A stretch of 64,000 bases of DNA from Gaertneriomyces semiglobifer (lineage: Eukaryota; Chytridiomycota; Chytridiomycetes; Spizellomycetales; Spizellomycetaceae): assembly GCA_025558075.1 (NCBI GenBank), contig JAHLKF010000001.1:62001-126000 (forward strand), written 5' to 3'. Below, piece by piece: positions 9,782-21,005 of this stretch (within the stretch, counting starts at the first letter, position 1; each line of letters starts with the position of its first letter). The position numbers and the translations under genes were made by a program. Below the pieces are notes generated by a model. The model was not told the DNA's origin, did no database searches, and was given only the letters and a program-made list of their open reading frames with translations.

Positions 9782-12592
9782 ATGGGAACTTTCTCAGAAC
9801 AAAATGGTTTCATGGCCCAAACACAGCAGGATCAGATTGTCTTTCAGCATGGAGATTTTTACGAGTGCCAAACTGGATCAATGCTAGGCCTGGAAGATGA
9901 AGAGCTCGCTTCCAGTCTCGCAATACATTGCGTGCCTTCGCTCGATGGTAGAATTACGGAGGCTTTCGCCACAGAGGAGTCTGTACCGGATAGCCGTGTT
10001 CAGTCAAAGCAACAGCCGGCAATAAAATGTTTGCACGTACGGACAGCTGGTCCTCGCAAAGGCCATCCTTGTGGAAAGACGATTGCGAGAAAGTGTTCAG
10101 ATGGCACTTTCTTATGCGGCACCCATCTTCGAATGCTTCGCGCGCGCGAAGAACGCGAGCTGGAACTGAATTTGCTTAGTACCTCTGCGGGGACGAAAAA
10201 CTCTGCCGATTCGCTCCGTTCAGCATTCAACCAGTCAGGCAGCCCAGGTTCGCCGGCCGGTCAGGCCATACCAAATGACAAGTTCGCACAAGCCTCTCCT
10301 GAATGTGAGCCAATTGTAAGGTGCCTTTTCCGATTCAATGTGCTATAATGTGCGGCTGACCTCTAAGTCATATTTAACCTACTTAGGGACGGGGTAGATC
10401 ACAGTGATGCCGATATTCATCGTGACTGCAACTCTACTGCTGCTAAGCCAGAGAGCCTACCATATCACAGCATGACCGATAGTCAAGCGTTTGGGATTGA
10501 TGGGTACGCAATAGACGACATCCAAAGTGCGTTCTGCCCAGGAAAAGGGTCAGATGAGCTCAATAGTGCTCTTGCCAGTGACGCTGCACCTGTAACGGAG
10601 GATGGCTTGGCCGATGGCTCACTCCATTGGGACGCCAATGAGGATGGAATCATGACAGAGGGCTTCAGTGATGACAGCTTACAACTTTTTCGGGTTTATA
10701 GCTCACTTGCCCATTACAGTCCAAACGACTGGCAAGCTGCGCGCCGCCACAGCTTTCGCGATGTGGAACATTCTGACATAATACTGCACAGTGAATTGAG
10801 CGGTGCTTCCTCGGGTATAACGCCACTCGACGTTATCGAGGATGGCTTCGATTACTCCATGCGGTTTCAAGCTTCGAACATCCTTGATATTTGGGAAGAA
10901 GTGGACGATAACTGGCCCCTCACGGAGGATGATAATGACGAGTACGATGATCACACCGGAGTCCGGGAGCCTGCAATTCCGATGGACCTCGATGGCTTAA
11001 GCGCCAGAGAGGAAGGTGGTCTGGCAGGAAACTCGGACAGAGAAGTGTGTGTCATTTGGGTTGGAGTCGAGGATATGCTGCCATTACAGGAAGGAGCCGA
11101 ATGGAAAACCGTCACTCGGAGCCCAGCGTGGGTACTTGCAAGGATCAATAATACACTTGAGAAGGTTGACGATGCTAGGAGTACGGGGACCGTCCCCATC
11201 TTGAAAATGCTATCGCGCAACAAGAAGGCATGGATGTAAGTTGCCAGTGCTGTATTTTTCTTTTGATGTTGCAGTTCTGACGGTAATTTTCCCGTTCTTG
11301 TTCAGTTACGACAATGCTAGAAGGACGATGCGTCTTCGGCTAGCCAATATGGGGTTTAATACCATTAGTGAGAGTCATCCCCGATTTGGTAAAGATCATT
11401 GAAAGTGCAATTCAATTTCGTGTTAGTTGAGCTGACAGCGTTACCCTTCAGCCGTTAACATGAAAATTCTGGAATTCTGCAAGACGCTGTTGGAATTCGA
11501 TATGAGAGCGACGAAGCGAGACCTATACTACCGCGATGTGGATTTGTTTCGAACGCAAAGTGTGGTGGATCATGCGATTGAGGATCTCGCATGCACGTTG
11601 GGTGTTTCACGGCACTGCCTTAACATAGTTGCGTCGTCAAAGGGACTTGTCAGTGGGAGTTTGAAACTGCATATGAACAATGGTGATGTCATCGACTGCT
11701 CTAGTGGTGGGGAGCAAGGCCAGTTGATTCCCACATCGGAACAAATACTTGAGTTGGAGACGGACGCAAAGTTTGTCTTGGTAGTTGAGAAAGAAGCCAC
11801 CTTTCGAACCTTGGTTTGTCGCGGTTACCCCACCCACGAACCATGCATTCTGATCACGGTAAGCTTCCGCCTTTATGGAACTTTATGGAGTCATGGCATT
11901 AACCCCATCTCAGGGAAAGGGTTACCCTGATGTTTCAACTCGACGTCTGGTCAAACGGTTAGCCGAGCTTAGACTTCGACTACCCACGGACGACCTAGAC
12001 AGCTTGGTACCTATACAACAGCAGGGGCATGCATCTACTCGAACCCATCGAGAAGGTAGTACAGCTCCCGGGGTGGCAACGACTGAGAATGCGGAAGGAC
12101 GAAGTCAAAGTCAGTTGGCTATGCTCGCCTTGATGGATTGCGATCCGCACGGCATTGCTATCTACATGTGTTACAAGAATGGATCGAGTGTAGGTTGGAC
12201 TGTTCGACTTCACTGTAGTCCCTCTCTAACCATATGGCTGAAATAGGCCATGGCGTTTGATGCTGAGAATCTCGCTTGTCCACGGCTACAGTGGCTTGGG
12301 CTGACCCCGCGCGACTGGGCAGAGTTCAACATCAGCCAGGATCGGCTTTTACCTCTTACCAAGAGAGATCGCACGAAAGCAATGAGCATTCTCAAGCGTG
12401 ACGAGCTCTGCGAACAGATCGGCTTGCGGTGAGTTGGCTTCTTTTCTGTGGTCTACGCCATCGGCAACTCATTTCCACAGTCGCGAGCTGGCACGACTCC
12501 TACTATGTAATCACAAGGCCGAAATACAAGCGTTGGACGATGACATTCTTGTGGACACTTATTTACCGACGAAAGTTGCATTTGTTCAATAG
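9782..12592 (+). CDS. SPO11: SPO11 meiotic topoisomerase VI-A-like transesterase with a long N-terminal extension
   Basis: Seven exons: 9782-10320, 10387-11235, 11306-11388, 11452-11858, 11914-12189, 12247-12428 and 12481-12592, giving 815 aa. The Spo11 core occupies roughly residues 420-815. The winged-helix part contains KRDLYYRDVDLFRTQ, with the catalytic tyrosine expected at Y517. The Toprim part carries VVEKEATF and MDCDPHGIAIYMCYK, whose acidic residues bind metal. Spo11 makes the double-strand breaks that start meiotic recombination. Family members are usually about 400 aa, so about 420 residues are extra: an acidic, probably disordered segment plus C83, C97, C112 and H115 arranged as C-x13-C-x14-C-x2-H. 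The first exon-exon join (10320/10387) keeps frame only with the donor after GTAAG. The start is the first ATG of the open frame; a further upstream exon cannot be excluded. Confidence 0.88.
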
Positions 12593-12677
12593 CAGATAGA
12601 ACCGTTTAGCGCTACATTCCTTAATTACTAGATATGTACATCTACCCTCTATGGTCTATAATACGGTAGCAGATAAT

Positions 12678-13845
12678 CTATAAACGTAGCGCACCGCGCG
12701 CTCCTTCGTATACTCCCAAAAAGATACTTCCACCTAGAGAAATCCAGAAAACTCTTGGCCCAACACCTGCAAAGAGGGTTCTCCACCCTTCCTCGGCGAG
12801 TATACCTCGAAACGTTTCATAAATGCCAGGAGACGGGCCCTTCCGGGTAGAAAGCATGATTCTGGTTTTGAGCACATCTAAAGGAGTGGTTGCAGCCGCC
12901 GCTATTCCGCCCGCCACCGACCCACAAAGGGCAGCTTCCCACGGATGAACGGCGCGTCCATTCTTGCGACCCCATCGAACCTGTTTATCGGTTGAGTGAG
13001 CAATGTTTTACTTTGCAAATTTCGTGCTGCACTTCATAAGTACCTTGAATTCTTCGTATAATGGGAATTGAATGCAGGTAAAGGGTATCTAGCCATTGCC
13101 AAATTAGACGACAACCAGGGTCTCTGAACATACGATTATGATACCCACCTCTCGAAAGATGGTCATTGCATAGCCGCGATACAAGCCGCGTACTCCTTCG
13201 CTGCCCATTATGGCAGTTAGCGCCTGCGGTACACTGGTGTATAGTCCAGTCTGCATCCGTTGCTTCACGACCTCAGTTGGCACCCGTACGACGCAAGCTG
13301 CCTTGCAGACAATTAATTAGCTGAGTGCCATTGAGGAAAAAATTGCAGTTACCTACAATCTCGCCTCCTGACGCTGCAAACATGTGAACAAGCGGCTTGT
13401 GTTGCTCTGCCGGCAACACACGAGAAGCTTCTTTCTTCAAAAATTCATAACTAGCAAAGAATGCGGCCGCTATAGGAAAGGAGCACCACGCACCGTTAGC
13501 GATGCACTGCGACAGAGCATGCAAATGTTTTTCAAAGTACCTCCGGGTGCAGAGCCGATGACTGCGGAGGACAAGCCAGAATAGATGCCTTTAAAACCAC
13601 CAGATGCCCAAAACCCAGCTCTTGCTTGCTATAAGAGTCTCAGTATAGATCTTCCGGAAGATTTATATCTTGTAACGTACCAAGCGAGTCTTGACTGTGT
13701 CCAGCGGAAACAGAGCAGTGTCGACAGCAGTGCCAGCAATGCCGCCCGCCTGACGGTGCAAAGTTAGACAATGAATATTTCGGAGATAGCATAACCAAGA
13801 GCTACTCACGAGAAGGGCTTGAGCAAAATCTGATGATGGCCACAT
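12678..13845 (-). CDS. PET8: Mitochondrial S-adenosylmethionine carrier (SLC25A26/PET8 type)
   Basis: Seven exons: 13810-13845, 13681-13749, 13541-13628, 13357-13469, 13149-13301, 13044-13088 and 12678-12980, giving 268 aa (yeast Pet8 is 284). Three mitochondrial-carrier signatures are present: [18 protein letters not shown] and PLDVLKTRI. Surrounding sequence is SAM-carrier-like: [51 protein letters not shown] and [19 protein letters not shown]. It would import S-adenosylmethionine into the matrix in exchange for S-adenosylhomocysteine. Only 12 residues precede the first signature helix, as in Pet8. It is tail-to-tail with SPO11 (85 bp) and divergent from PABA synthase (250 bp). Confidence 0.9.
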
Positions 13846-14095
13846 CTCTTCCGGCCCACCTGTGGTCGCAGTCGCAACGGTTCGCAGATCAGATTCGGCG
13901 AAGGCCTGCCTTTATCTCACTTTCTTACGCGATGTCATTTTATGCCCAAAATTCCTGAACCCCAAGACATGAGACGGAAAGCGATACCGGGCGATGCATA
14001 GACGCAGACGGTGCCTGGGGGAATAATAAATAGGCACTCCTGAAGCAGAACGGCTACTGACAATGTGGTGACCATTGACAAGAAATGCAGTAAAA

Positions 14096-16806
14096 ATGAT
14101 TGCAGAAGCGCCTATCAAGCTCAGAACCCTGATTATAGACAACTATGACTCTTATACGTTCAACCTGTATCAGTACTGCTGCATAGAGGGTGCTTCACTA
14201 CCTGTGGTCATAAAGAATAACCAACTATCATGGTATGCATAAGAGATTCATCATCATGAGTGCTAGTCAGTAATGTCATATTTACTTTGAACGTAGGGAG
14301 TACTTGAGAGACAACGTGATACCCGCCTTTGACTGCATCATTATATCCCCCGGCCCTGGTCGACCAGAGAGACCAGAGGACTTTGGAGTTTGCACCCAGT
14401 TGCTACAGCATGCGGACATCCCGATTTTGGGCGTTTGTCTGGGGCATCAAGGCCTTGCTTTCGCATACGGCGGAACAGTTAAGAACGCAGCGGAACCAGT
14501 GCATGGCCGGTTGAGTCCAGTATCACATCTTCCACATCAATCCAACCCTTGTCGTTCTATATCGCTCTTTGATTCCTTGCCGAACCCGTTCAACGCGGTA
14601 CGCTACCATTCACTTGTAGTATCTCCTGACGGTCTGCCGCCCAATTTGCGAGTATCGGCCTGGACATATGATTCAGTGGGAGGTGAAGATATCATCCAAG
14701 GGCTTGAACATGTGGAGAAGCCGCTTTGGGGCGTACAGTTCCATCCTGAGGTAGCTTCATCGCGCTTTGGTCCGTGATGTCAAACAATTGAATTCTTCTT
14801 TATAGTCAATCTGCACGAACGGTGGTGCTACCATCTTACACAATTTCCGAAAGTTAGCTATGGATTACCTATTAGCGGTAATTTGATTGATCATGGTGGC
14901 TTCAATGCAGCTACTGCGAACTGACTTCAAAATTTAGCACGATAGACCGCCGCGGTCATCTGCTTTGCCGGAAGCTATCTCCCTCTTGACGATCATTCCC
15001 ACGCCTTTGTGCCCATCAATATTTACAACCTACTCTTCAACCCACCGACTGGTTGCACGTCGAGTGACGACACTGTCCAGTGAGCTCAGCACTACTGATA
15101 TTTTTGATCTGTTGTATGCCCATGAACAGACGGCGTTTTGGCTGGACTCCGCCAAGGTACGTTTGGTAAAGTTGACACATAATTCGCAACACACTCAGTA
15201 ATCTTGCCATAGGTTGAAGGAAATCTTGCCCGGTTTTCGTTCATGGGTGCGATGGAATCCACCGATAGCTTTTGTTTGAAGTATAACGCCGGCGAACGTA
15301 CCGTGACAATCACTCGACCGTCCGTGACGGACTCCAGTTTGATCAATGAATCGCAAGTTCTTCCGGAATCCCAAACGTTCTTTCACTATCTCTCAAGCAT
15401 ACTACGCTCCTACCGAGTCGAAGACAACGACCGAAAACCCCCTTTTCCAATGACATGCGGTCTCGTCGGGTATTTTGGCTACGAGATGAAAGATGAGAGC
15501 ATGCGTGGGTTGTCCAGCCATTCCGCAGAGGAAGGCAAGCATTTCCGCATACGGGAGGCTGGAACTGCTCCCGACGCAGCATTCATCTTTGCCGATAGAA
15601 TGATCGCGGTAGATCATAGTACAGGTGAAGTATGGGGGATGCGATTAGTTGATCTGTGTCGTGAGGACGTCACGCTCGAAACGTGGTTCCGCGATATCGC
15701 TAGTCGCCTGCATCATAGACCCCAGCAAATTAACCCAGCAGTGGTCGCAACCCTACCTCCGGCATCCAACGACCGGGCGCAGGGGATGCGTGAGTTTTCA
15801 ATGCTTCACCGACGTGAAGCTTACGTGGCAAACATCTCACGGGCGCTGTCCGAGATCACATCCGGTGAATCCTACGAAGTGTGCGTAACGACTCAAATCA
15901 AGGCGAATCTTCCTGTTAACCGTCCACCGCCGTTCGTGCTTTACAAGCACCTACGAAAGTCCAATGCCGCACCTTACGGTGCATTTCTCAAGTTTGACGA
16001 AACGTTGTCTATAGCCAGCTCCAGTCCGGAAAGGTTCCTCAGGCTGGGCGAGGATAGATGGGTCAGCATGAAACCCATCAAAGGAACAGTTGCTAGGGCT
16101 ACAAAGCAAGCCAACATGACTGATGAGGATGTGGAACTGGAAGATCACAGACGCAAAATGGGGTTGGAGAGCGATGAGAAGAACCGGGCCGAGAACTTGA
16201 TGGTAAGATTATGTTCGCCCGTCACAATGATATCTACGTCAGCGCATACTTATTTCGGTGACAAAGATTGTGGACTTGATTCGCAATGATCTAAATATCA
16301 TTTCGGCGCCGTCAACGGTTTCCGTTCCCTCGTTAATGAAAGTTGAGTCGTATGCGACAGTTCATCAGCTTGTGACAACCGTGCAAGGAAAGCTTCGTGA
16401 AGATCTAGACGCGGTCGATGCGGTAATGCATTCCTTTCCTCCAGGGTCCATGACCGGGGCCCCCAAGCTTAGAACCGTGGAGATTCTGGAGGAACTGGAG
16501 GCAGCGCCGCGGGGGGTTTACTCGGGAGTTCTAGGATACTTCTCTCTGTCTGGGCACGCAGATTTCAGTGTCATCATAAGGACGGCCGTATTGAGCGGTG
16601 ACAGTGAGTGTTGTGCGCTTGTTATGCGCTTGGCAGGCATCCTCTAAAGCATTATATTTGCAGATGTATCAGTCGGGGCCGGGGGAGCCATTGTCGCTTT
16701 GAGTGACGCAGATGAGGAATTCGCAGAAATGTGCTTAAAAGGCCGGAGTGTATTACCAAGTTTAGCAGAAATTTATGGTATCGCCCCGCTAGATCCTGAT
16801 GCGTAA
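14096..16806 (+). CDS. ABZ1: Bifunctional para-aminobenzoate (aminodeoxychorismate) synthase
   Basis: Seven exons: 14096-14232, 14297-14750, 14806-14877, 14938-15156, 15213-16202, 16267-16603 and 16664-16806, giving 783 aa (yeast Abz1 is 787). The N-terminal class-I glutamine amidotransferase has [20 protein letters not shown], the nucleophile cysteine in GVCLGHQG and the HPE triad end. The C-terminal chorismate-binding half has [35 protein letters not shown] and GSMTGAPK. The enzyme converts chorismate plus glutamine to 4-amino-4-deoxychorismate, the step before the lyase in folate synthesis. MKPIKGT is the PABA-type lysine motif, which argues against anthranilate synthase. The fused form is that of fungi and plants. 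Confidence 0.94.
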
Positions 16807-17081
16807 GAGATAGAAAGGAAATAGATAGCATGAACGCTGCAGGAGACTCTGATAGTAGACTTGCAGGACGCAACTAGTAATTATAACGCGAGCTGATTAC
16901 TTAACTAAACTCCGATAACTCAAGTCGAGTGATGCAAGTACGCGCTTGAAGGCGCATTTACCGTTGCTTGATGCGCAATTTCGGGACTGGCAGCAAGTAT
17001 TTTTCTCGTCTGTGGCCTTATAGAAGGCTCAAGGGCTTTTTCTAAAGAGAGTGGAAAATTGTAGGGAGATAGGTGTGGATC

Positions 17082-18594
17082 ATGGATCTCTTGATCCAGC
17101 AGTTCCTAATAGAGGATGGCGAAATTTTTGTGACAAATCTGGTTGAGAGCATTATTCAAAAATCCCAAGATGTTCTGTTTGAAAAGCATATCGAGAGTCA
17201 AGTTTTGCCATTTGCTGTTGCAGATGCCAGAGAGAAAATTGATTCCTTGATTGAGGTACTGTCTACCTATTTCAGTGGAAGGTCGTCAAAACGATTAATT
17301 AAATGCGAATTCTTAAAATCAGTGGGAATTCTTCCGCCGAGATCCGGGGGATCTGCTGCCGTGCACTTGGGAACTCGATGTGGAGCCCCCGCCACCTCTC
17401 ATTGACTCCTGGGCTCCCGGTGCATTGCCCATTCGCAAAACCGTTGTCCACCCTGTGTCTCCTCCTCCTCCCGCACCATTATCTGAAAGTCAATCGGCTA
17501 GTACGATTAGTATCGTCGACTCTATTCATGAAGATGAGCGTCCAAAGAGTGCCACTAGTATCGGGAACAGCGCGTCATTAATGAAAAGCGTGGGCAGTGT
17601 GCGAGGGCCAAGTAATAGGGATCTCGCTTCTGCCGCGTCGCTGGCTACTTCAACTACTTCAACCGCACGGCGACGGATGAGCCATAGTGGGGGAAGCTAT
17701 GGAAATCAGCGACGGTCGTTGATTCCTAAAGAGGCCGTCCCATCACCCTTAACCGCGTCGCAGATTGCCGAAATGGCAATTCAGGAGGAAAACAAGCGTA
17801 TATTAAATAGATTAAAATCAGCAGAGAAAGATGGCGCAAGAGCAGAATGGAGTTATGACCAAGACGGACGAATCGTCATGGTCAAGAAACCCAAAGTCGT
17901 TGTCGCAAAGTAGGTCACAACCTGTTGACATCTTGGCAAACGTAATTTCTCACGTAGGACCTGTCTAGTATCAAAACGAAGGTTCTCCCGCCGGCAGCAA
18001 CAGCGCCAAAACCTCCGCCTTCAGACGCTCATCACATTCCATGGCGCTTAAAAAGACTAAAGCAGCCGCAGTCTATGGCAAAATCTAAATCCAGGAGCTT
18101 AGGAAGCCGGCTTACATTTGATGCTGGGACTGCTGCTTCAACAGGGGAGTGGGCTGCGAGTGGCTTTACGGAGGACCCAACCTTGGAAGTTCCTGCTTTG
18201 GTTGGTGTCTAGGTTTTCTCACACATGAAAAGCATCACACAGTGACTAACCAGCGGAGATCCATCTCTAGGTTGATACTATGCGGCTATCGCCCGGCGTG
18301 CTTTTGCGAGAAGGCGATGCTGTGAAACGAGGCCCCAACGCCAACCCAATTGCGAACGCGAGCATCACATCGTCGGCTGGATCCCTTCACCCGTCGAAGT
18401 TACGATCACCACAGCCTCCTGGCGCTGTTCCTGATCCTCTCACAAAAGTTCTTGCCAAAGCACGACCTGTTGTGAGGAAATATCCTTTTGGAGGTAGCAC
18501 GAGTACGCCGCTACCCAACATACCTGCCGCCGAAAACGAAGACCAAGGACAGTCCACAGACATGCATATCGAGAGACATGGCGTCACGGTCTAA
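17082..18594 (+). CDS. C2orf81-like (DUF4639) protein, probable flagellum-associated
   Basis: Four exons: 17082-17255, 17323-17909, 17969-18200 and 18271-18594, giving 438 aa. The N-terminal 60 residues (LVESIIQKSQDVLFEKHIES, VLPFAVADAREKIDSLIE) join to WEFFRRDPGDLLPCTWELD, then EPPPPLIDSWAPGALPIRK. This order (helical segment, short Trp/Phe/Arg-Asp box, then a Pro-rich Asp-Ser-Trp-Ala box) is what I recall of vertebrate C2orf81. A later MRLSPGVLLREGDAVKRGP also fits. C2orf81 homologs are found in organisms with cilia; molecular function is unknown to me. The middle is Ser/Pro-rich and probably disordered. The last intron uses an unusual GTTGGT donor, chosen because it keeps the C-terminal frame; without it the protein would stop at 18212. 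Confidence 0.65.
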
Positions 18595-18730
18595 AACGTT
18601 AGGCACCTCCTGATGTTTATTGAACACAGACAAAGTGGGGTTATGCCTTTTTTAAATCATCAAGCGATTGTTCATTACAGGCTACGTTGACTGCATTGTA
18701 TTTTCTACATCTGTTCTATAAATGATACTC

Positions 18731-19392
18731 CTACTCGGCCTTTTTCACAATTTGAACTCGCTGCCTTCCATCCCGACCGATACTTTTGCTCCAGTGCGCC
18801 AAAAACAAGGGCACACTGACAAACACCACGATCAGAGCGGCTAATCCAGCGAGGTCCCTGAAGATCGACAAAGTGCCAGCCAAGGAGGTCAACGCTCGGC
18901 TGGAAGATACAATAGAGAGAATAAATAGAGCGTTCTCGAGCACATGAAGTGCAGCAGCAGCGAACGGGAGAAGATTGATTTGATTGACGGGTGACTTGGC
19001 GAACCCAGAGGATTGCAAGCCGACGGAGGTCAGGATGGAAAGGTTGAACGCTGTAGCCGCAATCAGACTATTCACAAAAGTCAGATATTCGTGGAGTTTA
19101 GGCATCGCATATACAATACTCACATAAAGTTGACGACTCCTATTATCAGCAAGCACAGTTTCCCGAATCCACCGACAGTGTTCAAAACCGAGAAAACTTG
19201 ATCAGCAGAGTACCCAAACGTCAGCATAGTACTAGGAGCATAAGCAAACTGCGGGACAGCTTTGCCGAGAATGAGAGCGGAACCTCGGCGCACAAAAGAG
19301 AGTGCCGCAAGCTGAGCAACGGCGGCGGTCGTGAACGATCGCCAAGTGGCCAAAGCGGCCATGCGAGTGGAAAGCTCAACCGGGGATGACAT
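18731..19392 (-). CDS. Small multi-pass membrane protein with C-terminal KKXX signal, function unknown
   Basis: Two exons, 19124-19392 and 18731-19067, separated by a 56-bp intron and giving 201 aa. I do not recognise the family. Four to five hydrophobic segments are visible (around LCLLIIGVVNFILIAATAFNL, LLPFAAAALHVLENALFILS, and a C-terminal stretch LAALIVVFVSVPLFLAHW). The first 40 residues carry Arg and Ser. The final four residues are KKAE, which fits the KKXX dilysine motif that retrieves membrane proteins from the Golgi to the ER by COPI, provided the tail faces the cytosol. Topology is inferred from hydrophobicity only. It converges with the C2orf81-like gene. Confidence 0.6.
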
Positions 19393-19722
19393 GATGATCA
19401 AATAAGTTAGACCTCACGGGCGAGAACAGTTTGATGAATGGTGTGTCCTGGCTCTGGTTGTATTGCGGACAGCCCACAAAGTGTAGCGATCTGCGAACAG
19501 GCCGCGCCGTGTTATCAATAGACATACAGACGGAAAACTCAAAAATGTTGATTCTACGCTTGCCTCCATATTCTAAAATTCATCAACGACTGCTACCCGT
19601 CCATTTTCTACGAAGGGTGCTCTTTCAGGCCTTGATGAGGAGTCTAATGCTAAGCGAGCCTGCCTTCGCGGTTTAAAGCAGAGTGAAAATAGCGAACTCT
19701 ACTTTCGTCAAACTCGGGAAGG

Positions 19723-20824
19723 ATGAGGGTTAAGAGAGCCAAGAACTACAAGCGCCATATGGGTGTTTATACCCATTCCTTTGGCTTTCGGCAACCATAC
19801 CAAGTAATCGGTGAGGCTGGGCTTTTGGTTGAGCATTCCCCTCGATCCTTAGCTAGAAGCTAACTCAAGAATCCGCGCAGTGGACGGCAACTTTGTGGCC
19901 GTATCGCAAAAGATGAAGACACCTGTCACAGAATCTTTACCAAAAGTTCTGCAAGGTCCATGCCGTCCTATGACCACTGCCTGTGTGCTAACAGAATTGC
20001 GATCTTTGGGTCATGATTTTCGACCAGCGTATCATGAAGCTTCAAATCTGGAAATCCGGCGTTGTCCGCACGCAAAGCAACCCATTTCTGCGACAGACTG
20101 CATTTTGAGTATCATTGGAGAAGACAATCAACATAGGTACTGTGTTGCAACACAGGATACCACGTTGAGGAGCGGATTAAGACGGATCGCAGGGACACCA
20201 CTACTATATGTCAGTAAGAGCGTACTTATACTGGAGCCGCCGAGTACTGCTACGGAGGAAAAGGTTCAAGAGGTATGTAGGGCGAACTGCTATGGCTGAT
20301 GGATCATCTGTGTATAGGCTAATTGCTCGAGTTAGATGGAACTTCAAAAAACATTACCGCAAAAGTTTGAGGTGTCTGTCTTGAAAAAGCCGGAGGAGGC
20401 GGTTGAACCGCCAATAGTTAAGAAAAAACCCAAGGCTCCTAATCCGCTCTCGGTCAAAAAGCCGAAGAAGCTGAAGGGTGGCGAAGCCGACAACAAAAAG
20501 AAAGAGAAAAGAGTGGAAACAAATACGGAGACGCACGAATCCACCACAAAAGAGGAGCAGACAAAGGTCTCATCAAGTCCGGAAAATTCCGAAGTGAAAG
20601 ACGGGTCTGCAACCAACATGGAGATGACACCGCAGAGCATACAAACGGAGAAAGGAAGTCGGAAACGTCTTCTTACGGACGATGACATTGCTGAGGCGCA
20701 GGACGACGAGGTGCATGTTGACAATAAAGCGACCGAAACCGCGCAGGAGAGAAAGAAACCGAAACGAAAGCGACATAAGAAAGCGAAGGGCGCTCAGGAT
20801 AACACTTCTACTCCGAGTAACTGA
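19723..20824 (+). CDS. UTP23: rRNA-processing protein UTP23 (PIN-domain)
   Basis: Three exons: 19723-19810, 19881-20272 and 20336-20824, giving 322 aa. It begins MRVKRAKNYKRHMGVYTHSF, the near-universal Utp23/Fcf1-family start, then RQPYQVIVDGNF, which opens the PIN domain. CPHAKQPISATDCILSIIGE and YCVATQDTTLR follow, with the Cys/His residues of the family zinc finger. The C-terminal exon contains PKAPNPLSVKKPKK, typical of Utp23, and then a long Lys/Glu-rich tail that is not conserved. Utp23 is a component of the nucleolar SSU processome needed for early 18S pre-rRNA cleavage and snR30 release; its PIN active site is degenerate in yeast. The first donor was placed so that the join reads Val-Ile-Val-Asp. 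Confidence 0.9.
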
Positions 20825-21005
20825 CCCATGACATATGTATTCTGACTAAGCTGTCGTATTTATGAACTAAAGTACTTCATCCATACCACTCTTCAAATGA
20901 AGAGCAGAACCTTGCTCTGCCACTTATCCTAGACAGTCGAGAGTGGAGCGCATTTCAAGGAATTGAAATTGCGCTCAGAATTCTATTGGTGCGCTGATTA
21001 CGAGT

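Noticed and set aside
18200..18212. Stop of the C2orf81-like protein at 18212
   Set aside because: A donor at 18201 joins in frame to the conserved SPGVLLREGD segment, which is better supported.
20344..20724. Minus-strand 126-codon frame opposite UTP23
   Set aside because: Ser/Phe-rich mirror of the Lys/Glu-rich UTP23 tail; a shadow frame.
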